The notes under the pieces were generated by a model. The model was not told where the DNA came from, made no database searches, and saw only the letters and a list, made by a program, of their open reading frames with translations. A program made the position numbers and the translations under genes. This document shows positions 1 through 8,721 of a DNA stretch of 54,406 nt, piece after piece; the stretch's first letter is position 1; each line of letters begins with the position of its first letter. Source of the stretch: Scalindua sp964437425 (GTDB lineage Bacteria > Planctomycetota > Brocadiia > Brocadiales > Scalinduaceae); the NCBI GenBank assembly GCA_964437425.1, contig CAYTGO010000018.1:1-54406 (forward strand), read 5' to 3'.

Positions 1-2
1 GT

Positions 3-116
3 AAGCCGGTTAAACCGAATCATTGTCCCCTTATTCAATTAAAGCTGGGTTCAAATAAATATAATTCCTGGAAACAATTCCTGAACAACGCTTATTGGTC
101 TGTTCCTCTGGAATAA
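3..116 (+). CDS. 3' end of an unidentified gene cut by the window edge
   Basis: Frame 3 is open from the first bases to a TAA at 114-116, giving 37 residues ending in ...YWSVPLE. The piece carries basic and aromatic residues but no motif I can assign. Its position just upstream of lpxK on the same strand suggests another lipid A or envelope gene, for example an acyltransferase or Kdo transferase. That is only inference. An open frame of 37 codons can occur by chance, so confidence is low. Confidence 0.35.
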   Translation, partial: KPVKPNHCPLIQLKLGSNKYNSWKQFLNNAYWSVPLE

Positions 117-182
117 AATCATTTAACCTGCACAGACAAACGAGTTTGTCTATGCCACCCAACCTTTCTGCTTATCATTCTT

Positions 183-1265
183 ATGGTAAAGGAATATTAC
201 TTATCTATCCTGTCCGGGCAGCAAAGAGGCTTTATCGCTGCAATAGTCAAATCAACTCTATCCGCTTTTACGTTACCATACTTAGCAGTACTCAAGTCAA
301 GAAACGCTCTTTATAGAAATGATATTGTTAAAAGTACAAGATTGCCGGTAAAGGTTATCAGCGTTGGAAACATTACTACCGGAGGCACTGGCAAAACACC
401 TCTTGTTGAATTTTCTGTAAAGTACCTCAGTGAGCTTGGTAGGAAGGTTGCAGTCTTGAGCAGGGGTTATGGCGGAGAAAACTCCTCACAGAAAGGAGAT
501 GAGATGGTTAATGACGAGTGTCTTGCCTTAATAGAAAATCTCCGGGATGTACCTGTTTTAGCTGGCAGGGACAGAGTAAAAAACGGGGAAAAAGCAATCA
601 ATGATTTTGGAATAGATTGCGTAGTTCTTGATGACGGTTTCCAACATTTAAGACTGAAGCGCGATCTGGACATAGTCGTGATTGATGCCCTTAATCCTTT
701 TGGCGGAGAAAACCTGATACCCAGAGGCAGTCTTAGAGAGCCACTTCATAACCTTGAACGTGCAGACCTGTTTATCATATCGCACTGCGACCAGGGCAAT
801 GAACAGACCATCAGGTCAATATATTCAAAGTTAAACCTGATTAATCATAACGCTCCTATCTGTGAGTCTATACACAGCCCTGTACATTTTGATAGTGTAG
901 CTGACGGTTCTATTCTGGAACTTGAGTGGATAAAGGGAAAAAAAGTTTATGCACTCTCTGCACTAGGCAACCCGCAATCTTTCGCCTACACATTAAAAGG
1001 ACTTGGAGCTGACCTGGTAAAGCACAAGGCGTTTCAGGATCATCACATCTACACTAAGGAAGAGATAGATGATGCTATTTCTGAAGCACAATCACTTGAT
1101 ACAGATGCAATAGTGGTTACACAAAAAGATATTGTAAAAATAAGGAAAATGAATATAAAAAATGCTAACATACTATCTTTGAGAATTGAAATAAAGATTA
1201 CAAGAGGAGTTGATCTGTATAAAGCGGCAATAGATAGAGTGTTTAAATCAAATGTCAATAATTGA
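183..1265 (+). CDS. lpxK: Tetraacyldisaccharide 4'-kinase LpxK
   Basis: Inner-membrane kinase that phosphorylates the 4' position of the tetraacyldisaccharide 1-phosphate in lipid A synthesis, giving lipid IVA. The 360-residue length is normal for the family. A hydrophobic N-terminal stretch (about residues 17-36) is followed by the Walker A loop SVGNITTGGTGKTP (GGTGKT at 67-72), then SRGYGG, then the DDGFQHLRLKRD block and the NPFGG..LIPRGSLREP segment typical of LpxK. The ATG at 183 has no clear Shine-Dalgarno, but it gives the expected membrane-anchoring N-terminus. The gene implies a lipid A-bearing outer membrane. The next gene starts 20 bp downstream on the same strand, so the two are probably co-transcribed. 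Confidence 0.95.
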   Translation: MVKEYYLSILSGQQRGFIAAIVKSTLSAFTLPYLAVLKSRNALYRNDIVKSTRLPVKVISVGNITTGGTGKTPLVEFSVKYLSELGRKVAVLSRGYGGENSSQKGDEMVNDECLALIENLRDVPVLAGRDRVKNGEKAINDFGIDCVVLDDGFQHLRLKRDLDIVVIDALNPFGGENLIPRGSLREPLHNLERADLFIISHCDQGNEQTIRSIYSKLNLINHNAPICESIHSPVHFDSVADGSILELEWIKGKKVYALSALGNPQSFAYTLKGLGADLVKHKAFQDHHIYTKEEIDDAISEAQSLDTDAIVVTQKDIVKIRKMNIKNANILSLRIEIKITRGVDLYKAAIDRVFKSNVNN

Positions 1266-1285
1266 CGAATAGAGAGGATTAGGTT

Positions 1286-2227
1286 TTGAAAAAACAGAAA
1301 AAAGAACTTAAACCGATAGACCTGAAAAAGGTCAAGACATACTCAATAAAAAAGAGAAAAAATCTTTTCAAGTCAGAGCAATTCGGTAAACCTGCCGAGC
1401 TCAAGGATTTCAATAAATTTATTGATTCACTGCCAAAGCTCCTGGCAGCCAATGATCTGAGAAACGTAATAGATAATATTGTCAAGGCACACAAAAAAGA
1501 CCGCCCGGTTGTCCTGGCATTGGGGGCTCACGTTATCAAATGCGGCCTGTCTCCCATTGTTATTGATTTGATGAAGCGTGGCATAGTAACCGCAGTTGCA
1601 ATGAACGGATCCGGTGCGATACACGATTATGAAATATCGTTAATTGGAGAGACCTCGGAAGACGTATCGCACAGTCTCAAGGATGGATCTTTCGGTATGG
1701 CGAAGGAGACCGCAGAAGCGATTCAGGCTGCAGCATCTACGCCTGAGCGTGGATTAGGCAGGGCGCTTGGAGATAAGATCATTAAAGATAAGAATAAACA
1801 TAGAAAACATAGTATCCTGGCAGAGGGTGCTCGGCTGAACATACCGGTGACAATTCACGTCGCTATGGGTACAGACATAATCCACATGCACCCCTGCGTA
1901 TCTGGAGGTGATATGGGAGAGTCAAGCCATGTAGATTTTAAGAAACTGTGCTCGGTGGTTTCCGGACTTGAAGGAGGAGTATGGTTGAATGTTGGCTCTG
2001 CTGTCATAATGCCAGAGGTGTTCTTAAAAGCGATAACAGTCGCAAGAAACCTCGGCAGAAAAGTCAAGAATTTCACTACAGTTAATATGGATATGATTCA
2101 GCATTACCGACCACAGACGAATGTAGTGAAACGTCCAACCACACATGGTTACTCCATCACAGGCCACCACGAGATAATGCTGCCCCTGCTGAGGCTAGGC
2201 ATACTGGCTGGATTGAAGAAGAGATAA
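1286..2227 (+). CDS. Deoxyhypusine-synthase-like Rossmann-fold protein
   Basis: A 313-residue cytosolic protein with a lysine-rich N-terminus (about residues 1-30). Its core contains LALGAHVIKCGLSP, VTAVAMNGSGAIHDYE, GETSEDV and DGSFGMAKET. The pattern 'hydrophobic-GA..-G..-hydrophobic DL..RG.V.....-G..-HD.E' resembles the NAD-binding core of the deoxyhypusine synthase (DHS) family, whose enzymes transfer the aminobutyl group of spermidine. Bacteria lack the eukaryotic eIF5A target, so true DHS activity is doubtful; a polyamine or another NAD-linked reaction is possible. I did not find an unambiguous catalytic DHS lysine motif. The start is TTG at 1286, preceded by GAGAGG at 1272-1277. Confidence 0.55.
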   Translation: MKKQKKELKPIDLKKVKTYSIKKRKNLFKSEQFGKPAELKDFNKFIDSLPKLLAANDLRNVIDNIVKAHKKDRPVVLALGAHVIKCGLSPIVIDLMKRGIVTAVAMNGSGAIHDYEISLIGETSEDVSHSLKDGSFGMAKETAEAIQAAASTPERGLGRALGDKIIKDKNKHRKHSILAEGARLNIPVTIHVAMGTDIIHMHPCVSGGDMGESSHVDFKKLCSVVSGLEGGVWLNVGSAVIMPEVFLKAITVARNLGRKVKNFTTVNMDMIQHYRPQTNVVKRPTTHGYSITGHHEIMLPLLRLGILAGLKKR

Positions 2228-2247
2228 AGTATAGACTAAGTACCATA

Positions 2248-2281
2248 ACTTTAGTACACTTTCAACTTTAGCTCACTTTAG
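2248..2281. repeat. ACTTTAG/CTAAAGT short repeat cluster, copy 1
   Basis: Three close ACTTTAG-type words with ACTTT spacers fill the gap between the convergent ends of the DHS-like gene and the envelope operon. The same words recur near 28802, 40963 and 43656, always between genes. No U-rich terminator stem is obvious here. Confidence 0.5.
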
Positions 2282-2287
2282 GCTCTT

Positions 2288-3028
2288 CTACTGCATTATC
2301 CCAAGCCAATCTTTTAACAGGAACTGCATTCGTCCTATCAGGAGTGACATTCTGGCCATTACTGTATAGCCGAAAGAAGCACCAAAGGCTATCATGAGAA
2401 ACCAGACACCGACTACTGAAACCCCACCAATAACGCCTTTGTGTTCCATAGAGAAAAAGAAATAGAAAAGTACTGAAACTACTCCGACAAGAACCAGTAG
2501 TGTGTTTACTGTTCCCCAGAAACTTCCTGTGTATAACGGTGCGAACATTGGTTCAAGCTGTCTCAACAGTATGGCATTTATAAAGTTTGGGATAGCAATT
2601 CCTGACCCCATTCCAACTATAAATGCAAATGACCATCTGCTGAGCCATGATAGTTTTGTTGAGAATCTCAAGAACATGAACAGGCCAAGTAACGTTGGGA
2701 CAATTACCGAATACTGAGGGCCGATTTCCGTATCCTTAAACATCGGCACTAATAAAGCTTCAAAGACATCTGGTTTAAGGATATTAAACCATATAATAAT
2801 GAGTGAATATCCCATGGCAACACCTACAAAAAGATTCTCAGCTATCTTAAATACTGGATTGTCCTTATAAAGAAAGCTATACATGGCAAGTGTTATTGCC
2901 ACGGCTGTAATTATGCCAATACCCTTTGCATCAAAACCCAGTTTCCCGGTGGACAGGAGAATAATATTTATGATACCAAATGCAATGAGTATCCAGGTCG
3001 TTATTGAAATATCTGTCTTCTTAATCAT
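2288..3028 (-). CDS. Polytopic membrane protein of the envelope operon (last gene)
   Basis: I do not recognise the family. The 246 residues are mostly hydrophobic, with about seven predicted membrane segments starting with TWILIAFGIINIILLS (about 11-26) and ending with a region near VVGVWFLMIAFGASFGYTV. Short charged loops separate them. A conserved-looking stretch (MGSGIAIPNFINAILLRQLEPMF, about 139-161) lies mid-protein. It is the last gene of the leftward operon, 17 bp after the preceding single-domain membrane-anchored protein. With the 217-residue protein upstream it would form the membrane core of whatever complex this operon encodes. Transport or scaffolding is inference only. Confidence 0.8.
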   Translation of the reverse strand: MIKKTDISITTWILIAFGIINIILLSTGKLGFDAKGIGIITAVAITLAMYSFLYKDNPVFKIAENLFVGVAMGYSLIIIWFNILKPDVFEALLVPMFKDTEIGPQYSVIVPTLLGLFMFLRFSTKLSWLSRWSFAFIVGMGSGIAIPNFINAILLRQLEPMFAPLYTGSFWGTVNTLLVLVGVVSVLFYFFFSMEHKGVIGGVSVVGVWFLMIAFGASFGYTVMARMSLLIGRMQFLLKDWLGIMQ

Positions 3029-3045
3029 AATTTTATATGCTGGTT

Positions 3046-3855
3046 CTATTTCTTCCTGCCGGTTGCAAAATATATAAAGTTTCCAAATAGTATAAAGCAG
3101 ACAACCAGTACATGCACAACACTCTGTGGTGCCATACCTGCAGCAGCTCTATCTTTATGTCCGACCAGTGTCTCGTATTCTGCAGCGCCTTTTAATCCAC
3201 CCAAAAACCCGGTCAGTTGCTTAGATTGAATAAACGGATACATCTCAGGTCCCATTACCGCAGTACAGCCAACACCCAGATCAAAATTATATTTCTCTCT
3301 ACCATAGACTATCCAGGCCTCATAGATTCCGCCGGCTGTAAGATTAACGGCATAATCGATGTCACGTAATGAGCTGACTCCTTTGAGGGCCAGCATGCCG
3401 GCAGTTTTCTTGCCATAGAAATCCTTTTGAAATGCAGTGTAGATATCTTCACCCATATTCAATATCACCAGGGAACTCCCCGCCTTAAATCCCAGGAAGA
3501 CATAGTCTATTCCACTCCTCTTTCCATACTCATCACCGATTTCAGTGATAGCCTTTTCTGCCAGACCGGTACCGGCAGGGTAAAGTGTCATCCCTATAAC
3601 CTTAATATCCTTCTTAAAACAGTGGTGCAACAGGGCTCGCGCCATAGGTTGAAGTTCCTCTTTGGAAGAGGGGTCATAATCAAATGATATGAGAACGTGA
3701 GAACCTTTAGAAAGGGAATCAATCTTGTCATACATACTTATAACGTGCCTTGTTGGGGGCACAGACATCTTAAACCTGAAGAGCAGGGGGATTGTCACTG
3801 CCAGTGCAACGAATATGAATATTATCCGCCTGTCAACCTTTAGCAGTTTTTCCAT
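3046..3855 (-). CDS. Membrane-anchored alpha/beta domain protein of the envelope operon
   Basis: Family not recognised. One membrane segment near the N-terminus (RIIFIFVALAVTIPLLF, about 9-25) and one at the very C-terminus (HVLVVCFILFGNFIYFATG) bracket a roughly 210-residue domain. That domain has alternating beta/alpha character (HVLISFDYDPSS..., IKVIGMTLYP..., IDYVFLGFKAGS...). It recalls a Rossmann-like or sugar-binding fold and probably sits outside the membrane. An in-frame TTG codon lies one codon upstream. I prefer the ATG at 3855, which overlaps the previous gene's TGA as TGATG, a typical translational-coupling junction. Confidence 0.8.
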   Translation of the reverse strand: MEKLLKVDRRIIFIFVALAVTIPLLFRFKMSVPPTRHVISMYDKIDSLSKGSHVLISFDYDPSSKEELQPMARALLHHCFKKDIKVIGMTLYPAGTGLAEKAITEIGDEYGKRSGIDYVFLGFKAGSSLVILNMGEDIYTAFQKDFYGKKTAGMLALKGVSSLRDIDYAVNLTAGGIYEAWIVYGREKYNFDLGVGCTAVMGPEMYPFIQSKQLTGFLGGLKGAAEYETLVGHKDRAAAGMAPQSVVHVLVVCFILFGNFIYFATGRKK

Positions 3856-4508
3856 CAATCACCACCTCCAAGATAGGCTCTTTCAATTCCGAAGATTATC
3901 TTTATTGATGTTGCAATAACGCCAATAGACACTCCTATTAAAATAGCCCTTTTAGCAGCCAGGTTTGGTACTGACATTATCCAGTCAGCGGCTACCGGGA
4001 TATATTGTGATATCATGGTACCGATGGGAACACGGCCGAGCATTACAATTATGGCCGCTATCAGCAGGATTGTCGCCTCCTTGTTCCTGGCTCTGAAGGT
4101 CCTGTACGCGGCAGATGCCATAAAAAATGCAAGGATAGAAAAAATTGTAGCACCGGCAGGTACCTGTACATTATCAAATATCCAGTCGAACATGGTACCG
4201 GCCTGCTTGTCATTCCAGAAGAATTCACCACCGTTAATCAGACCAAAGATAATTGTTATTCCGGCCCCGAAGAAAACAAATATGCTGTAACCCCACCCTG
4301 ACACCTTCTGCCTAATCCTGCTCCAGTGCATGTGGAACAGACTGTACGCTCCTATGAACATCGCGAATCCGGATATTATCATTCCCCATCTGGTTACAAC
4401 CTTCAATAAATTCTGTGATGATTCATGAGGTACATAGTATTGAAAGGCCATCAATAAGCCCATAACAAATGCAATTATCATGGGTATTGTTCTCTTAAAG
4501 AAGTTCAT
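3855..4508 (-). CDS. Polytopic membrane protein of the envelope operon
   Basis: Family not recognised. The 217 residues hold about six hydrophobic segments, beginning MNFFKRTIPMIIAFVMGLLM. They include GMIISGFAMFIGAYSLF, FVFFGAGITIIFGLI, TIFSILAFFMASAAY and a C-terminal IGVSIGVIATSIKIIFGIE. A basic loop with ARNKEA lies between segments. The stop codon is fused to the start of the next gene (TGATG), and the upstream DUF6754-like gene ends 46 bp away. Coupled translation implies fixed stoichiometry with the membrane-anchored protein that follows. No transporter signature or catalytic motif was seen. Confidence 0.8.
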   Translation of the reverse strand: MNFFKRTIPMIIAFVMGLLMAFQYYVPHESSQNLLKVVTRWGMIISGFAMFIGAYSLFHMHWSRIRQKVSGWGYSIFVFFGAGITIIFGLINGGEFFWNDKQAGTMFDWIFDNVQVPAGATIFSILAFFMASAAYRTFRARNKEATILLIAAIIVMLGRVPIGTMISQYIPVAADWIMSVPNLAAKRAILIGVSIGVIATSIKIIFGIERAYLGGGD

Positions 4509-4554
4509 TCAGTCTGTATTCCTTTCATAAATTACAAACAACAAAATGGTGATA

Positions 4555-5751
4555 TCAACCGGGTTTAAATATAGAACTAATGAAGTCTACTCCGCATGTT
4601 GCAAGAATTGCCCCGAATATTATCACGCCTATAAGTACTCCCTTGATTATATCCTGTGCACGCAAACTGCCAAGCAGCAGAGGTTCTCTCGACAGGTAAG
4701 CACTTGCCGCGTACAGCTCTTCACCCATAAGGGTATAATCGCACGTTGTTATAAAGAACGGTAATTGGGTAAAGGCATCTGTCGCCGCGATCTGGATAGC
4801 CCCTGTGGCTGCACCGGTTTCAGAAAGGATCAGTGATTCTGCATAAAAATATCCAACAAAGAAATTAGCCGCAGGTTTTTCACGGGTCATTATACCACTC
4901 AATGCTACCACATATGGAAACTGTTCTGAAGCCGCAAGAAATACATTATCTTCGACATATGCATCAGGTCTTCCTGCCTCTAAATACGATTCCTTAACTA
5001 CTTCCTGGCTTACGGATAAAACTATTGGATAGATGTTTGATACCTTGAGCGGGGTATCATATTCTGCAACCCTTAACGCAATCCTGCCAAGTATGTTTAT
5101 TGCTGCAATTGTAGAGATGCTGTCCATATCATTAAGGCCATGGACAAACAGAGCCGGTTTACCCATCTCTGTTGCTCTTCCCAGCGCATCGTCTATTGCA
5201 TCCAATCCCTTTATTTTTCTGATAAACAGGTTTGGAACTTTTTTCGCATGTTTGATGCAGCATAATATAAGAATCGAAAAGATGATCAATATTATGAAAT
5301 TATTTAATCTCGAACTGTTAAACCAGTTTCCCTTCGGTGTAGCGGATGCAATCCCTCCTACACTTGTACGATCTAGATTTGATGCCTTAACAAGCTTGAA
5401 GAAATATTCGATGTTGCCATCACTATCAGAAGCTTCTTTGCTGAATAATTTATCAGTCTCTACGACTGCGAGATGATAACGTGATTCCGAACCCTCTTCA
5501 TACATGTCATTAGATTTGATGCGAAGTGCTTCTGTCTCAAACGGTCCGTTTTTGTTAGTAGATGCATATACAACATATTCAATATGAACTGACTCATCTG
5601 GAGAAGCCGGCCACCTGAGTGTTACACTCTTGCCACTGTCATTTGGAGTATCAAAGGCCTGAAATTCAGACTTACCTCCTCCCATGGCGAATGCAGCAGA
5701 AGCGGATGAAAGAAATAATATTGATAATATGAATATAAAAAATGTTTTCAT
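4555..5751 (-). CDS. DUF6754-like exported/membrane protein
   Basis: The 398 residues begin with a signal peptide (about 1-22, FFIFILSILFLSSASAAFA). A beta-rich, fibronectin-like region follows (about 35-140, including TLRWPASPDESVHIEYVVYAS). Next come a membrane segment (FIILIIFSILILCCI, about 148-162), a cytoplasmic-type domain (DAIDDALGRATEMGKPALFVHG, about 185-206) and a C-terminal hydrophobic hairpin (VLIGVIIFGAILATCGVDF). The layout fits what I remember as DUF6754 proteins, but I could not run a search. It starts 2 bp after the barrel-sandwich/KOW gene, so the two are surely co-translated. The external beta domain may bind a partner in the envelope; this is inference. Confidence 0.75.
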   Translation of the reverse strand: MKTFFIFILSILFLSSASAAFAMGGGKSEFQAFDTPNDSGKSVTLRWPASPDESVHIEYVVYASTNKNGPFETEALRIKSNDMYEEGSESRYHLAVVETDKLFSKEASDSDGNIEYFFKLVKASNLDRTSVGGIASATPKGNWFNSSRLNNFIILIIFSILILCCIKHAKKVPNLFIRKIKGLDAIDDALGRATEMGKPALFVHGLNDMDSISTIAAINILGRIALRVAEYDTPLKVSNIYPIVLSVSQEVVKESYLEAGRPDAYVEDNVFLAASEQFPYVVALSGIMTREKPAANFFVGYFYAESLILSETGAATGAIQIAATDAFTQLPFFITTCDYTLMGEELYAASAYLSREPLLLGSLRAQDIIKGVLIGVIIFGAILATCGVDFISSIFKPG

Positions 5752-5753
5752 AA

Positions 5754-6896
5754 TTACGTCTCAATCGCTTCAATATTTGCCCGGGGTACGATGGCAGTCT
5801 GGCCATCTGGGAATTCAACTTCTAACACCCTGGCTTTGGCTTCTGTTTCTATCGTCTGCAGTTCACTTGGCAAGTTCTTAACTCTACCAAGCATTCCAAA
5901 ATTAGGATTCCTGATTATGCGGACCTGACCACCAATAGAGATCCCTGCAGATTCATTGCCTTCAGTTGATCTATCTTCAGCAGGCTTCCCGGCAGTGTCT
6001 TCATCGTTGTAAGGTACTATGATCTCCGGCCTGACCACACCGGCTCTAATTTGCGTAGCACCGCTTATAGATGCAACAGAACCTGCTCTATGTTTAAGCA
6101 TATCAAATGTCTTCTGTGCCATCCTGATTTGACCAAAACCTTCAGTAATAATAATTGTTATATTAATATCTTCTGAACCTGTAATTGCAACACCTAAGTC
6201 ATAGCCTAGAAGTTCATTAATATCTTTATCACGAATTCCACCTACAACAATGCCTTTAACACCGGTATCCAGTGCCTTCTTGATTGCATCAAAATAGATG
6301 ATTGATCCGCCGGCAATTATCTTGTCTTTGTGTTCATCCTTTATGTCCTCCGGCTTTATAATATCATCCGGAGAATTTACGACGACCTGTAACTCACCGG
6401 TAGTTTCACCTCCGATACCGAAAATACCCTGAATAAAAGTGGCTTTTGTCTCTATTACTACACCCTCGTTTTCTATGGTCTCCACAACCTTACCGTCTAT
6501 ATATGCACTGATCTGAACCGGCTTAGGAGGTTCTCTTAATAGAACCTGACCTGTAATGTCTGAAACACTTTCAATAATGCCGGTGATAGGGGAGAGGCAG
6601 ATAGACTTAAACATTTTTATAAATGGACTGGTCTCTGCGATTGGTTCATCTTTTACTACACTATCACCCTCCTTTTTTAACATATTCTTGCGCAAATCGT
6701 TCGGCAGGATGGCAAGACGGTTTATTACGTTTACAGAATGGACTTTTCCTGGCAGGTTTGTCCTGGCCACAATATCATCAGATTTTACCATATCCCCTTT
6801 TTTAACAATCACATTACCGGGAAGAGGAAGGTTTCTATCTTTTCTTATTTGTAATTTATCAGCCAGCCTTAAGCCTGGCGTGTATGCATGTGTCAT
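5754..6896 (-). CDS. Barrel-sandwich plus KOW-like domain protein of the envelope operon
   Basis: The 380 residues have no signal peptide. The N-terminal half has repeated barrel-sandwich (lipoyl/RnfC-like) turns: LPLPGNVIVKKGDMVKSDD (about 23-41) followed by LPGKVHSVNV, and LSPITGIIESVSDITGQV near 115. The middle is an alpha/beta region (GGSIIYFDAIKKALDTGVKGIVVGG). The C-terminus, after an acidic linker, contains IGGQVRIIRNPNFGMLGRV, a KOW/SH3-like turn, then VEFPDGQTAIVPRANIE. This mix is unusual. It may be a cytosolic adaptor between the MutL-type ATPase encoded 25 bp upstream and the membrane proteins downstream. No cysteine cluster as in RnfC is present. Function unknown. Confidence 0.75.
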   Translation of the reverse strand: MTHAYTPGLRLADKLQIRKDRNLPLPGNVIVKKGDMVKSDDIVARTNLPGKVHSVNVINRLAILPNDLRKNMLKKEGDSVVKDEPIAETSPFIKMFKSICLSPITGIIESVSDITGQVLLREPPKPVQISAYIDGKVVETIENEGVVIETKATFIQGIFGIGGETTGELQVVVNSPDDIIKPEDIKDEHKDKIIAGGSIIYFDAIKKALDTGVKGIVVGGIRDKDINELLGYDLGVAITGSEDINITIIITEGFGQIRMAQKTFDMLKHRAGSVASISGATQIRAGVVRPEIIVPYNDEDTAGKPAEDRSTEGNESAGISIGGQVRIIRNPNFGMLGRVKNLPSELQTIETEAKARVLEVEFPDGQTAIVPRANIEAIET

Positions 6897-6921
6897 CTTT
6901 AAACCTCTTTGTTATATTAGT

Positions 6922-8721
6922 TCACTCTGGATATGCATCGAAGGCTCTGTTCCACTTCGAAAGTACTTTCTCCATAGGTTCCTTGCCTTTGCTGCCGTCA
7001 AGGTCAAGCGGTCTGCCGCGTGCATCGATAACGAGACCAACTACGCCACCAGTAACCTCTTTTGTTATTTTCTGCCCTTTTCCTTCACCCAGATCAAATT
7101 GCCTGGCGGGTATTACCTCAACTTCTGCCTTTTCTCCTTCTCCCAAAGCAAAAACCTTAATCTCTCCAAACAGAAGTGATTCTTCCTGTCTCTTTCCATC
7201 AGGATATGTAATTAGACAGTCCAGGCACTGGGACCCGTACTTTCCGGTATTTGTCAAAGAGATACATGGGCCGAGATAGATCAGACAATCTTTCTCAAAT
7301 ACTTCTGTCGCAGCTTTCTCATTTATAGTTGAGAGCACACCAAGATGCGGCATCATAAATATACTGTCTACCGCTATCATGGTAACACCCTGGGGCTGAA
7401 AGGCATCAATCATCATCATCATTGCCTGAGATCTTCTGGGTGCATGTGATAGCACACCTCCGCTACCGACGATAAGATCAAGTCTGTTCATTTCAATAAG
7501 TGTTTCCTCTTCTGCGGCCCGATCAAATGATTCAGATATATCCTTCTGCTTCTGGACTCCCTTAAGTCCGACAGCAAGTGCCTTATGCTGTACAAAAGAG
7601 AGCCTCAACGCTTCTCTTGCTATGGCGTGTTCAAGTATCAGATCTTCTAGCAGTTGAGGAATGGTGGTGGGGCGAATCATCTTGTTCTTTATCCTGTTGC
7701 GAATATCAGCTTCCTCTATTTCAAAAGAAAGCCATTTCATAATGTTCTCAATGCCGGTCTCCGCAATAACATTTGATATGCTGTAACTCATCCCGAAGTT
7801 GGCGCTCACAGTACGATTGAAGACGCCATCAAAGACTGAGAATACATCGGTGGTTGCACCACCTATGTCAACACCGACTACGTTGATGTTATCTTTTTTG
7901 GCAGCTGTCTGTATCATCTCACCAACTGCGCCCGGAGTGGGCATTATTGGGATGCCAGTCCATTCCATCAAATTCTTATACCCCGGAGCATGTGCCATTA
8001 CGTGCTCTAAAAACAGGTTTTGTATCTCCTGTCTTGCAGGGCCAAGATTCTCTCTCTCCAGCAGAGGCCTCAGGTTCTCAGTTATTCTTAAAGCGGTTTT
8101 GTCCTTTAAAACATCACTAACCCTGTCTTGTGCCTCTTTATTTCCGGCATAAATAACGGGAAGTTGAAACGTCATACCCAGTCGCGGCCTGGGATTAGCC
8201 GCTCCTATAAACTCTGCCAGTTCGACGACATGTGATACTGTTCCGCCGTCAGTTCCGCCTGACAGCAGTATCATGTCCGGTCGTAGATCTCTTATTCTTT
8301 CGATCTTTTCATGAGGCAGGCGTTTGTCATTAGATGCGATTACGTCCATGACTATTGCACCCGCACCTAAAGCCGCCTTTTGCGCACTCTGTGCAGACAT
8401 TGTCTTCACTGCGCCGGCAACCATCATTTGAAGGCCGCCACCGGCACTACTCGTTGATATGTAAATATCAACGCCCGTGTCACCTTGAGCAGGCGTAATG
8501 ATCTTTTCACCATCCAGTATCTTTCTACCGGACAACTCTTCAAGCTCGGCAAAGGCATTGAGCACACCTCTCGTTACATCTTCAAAGGGAGCTTCAACGG
8601 TTGTCGGTGCTTCACCACGGTAAGTCTGTCTATATTCGTCGCCTTTTTTTTCTATAAGTATTGCTTTAGTTGTTGTACTGCCACAATCAGTGGCGACGAT
8701 TACGTTAAGATTTTCGGTCAT
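6922..8721 (-). CDS. MutL-type (glutamate mutase L-like) ASKHA ATPase
   Basis: About 599 residues. The N-terminus NVIVATDCGSTTTKAILIE is the phosphate-1 loop of the ASKHA (actin/Hsp70/sugar kinase) fold. A second nucleotide loop, VVGVDIGGATTDVFSVF, lies mid-protein, and LIVGSGGVLSHAPR is an adenosine-type motif. This is the arrangement of the MutL family, members of which accompany B12-dependent glutamate mutase or aminomutases, probably as reactivating ATPases. No mutase subunit is encoded here; its neighbours are envelope proteins. The frame is also open from a TTG at 8742, but the ATG at 8721 gives the usual short N-terminus. It overlaps the upstream gene by 17 nt. Confidence 0.85.
   Translation of the reverse strand: MTENLNVIVATDCGSTTTKAILIEKKGDEYRQTYRGEAPTTVEAPFEDVTRGVLNAFAELEELSGRKILDGEKIITPAQGDTGVDIYISTSSAGGGLQMMVAGAVKTMSAQSAQKAALGAGAIVMDVIASNDKRLPHEKIERIRDLRPDMILLSGGTDGGTVSHVVELAEFIGAANPRPRLGMTFQLPVIYAGNKEAQDRVSDVLKDKTALRITENLRPLLERENLGPARQEIQNLFLEHVMAHAPGYKNLMEWTGIPIMPTPGAVGEMIQTAAKKDNINVVGVDIGGATTDVFSVFDGVFNRTVSANFGMSYSISNVIAETGIENIMKWLSFEIEEADIRNRIKNKMIRPTTIPQLLEDLILEHAIAREALRLSFVQHKALAVGLKGVQKQKDISESFDRAAEEETLIEMNRLDLIVGSGGVLSHAPRRSQAMMMMIDAFQPQGVTMIAVDSIFMMPHLGVLSTINEKAATEVFEKDCLIYLGPCISLTNTGKYGSQCLDCLITYPDGKRQEESLLFGEIKVFALGEGEKAEVEVIPARQFDLGEGKGQKITKEVTGGVVGLVIDARGRPLDLDGSKGKEPMEKVLSKWNRAFDAYPE

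Noticed and set aside
95..316. 73-codon plus-strand frame overlapping lpxK
   Set aside because: It lies in another frame over the lpxK start and has no protein-like pattern; the lpxK frame is clearly the coding one.
6556..7179. 207-codon plus-strand frame
   Set aside because: It is opposite the 380-residue gene and the MutL-type ATPase, both of which have clear motifs; its composition is that of an antisense shadow.
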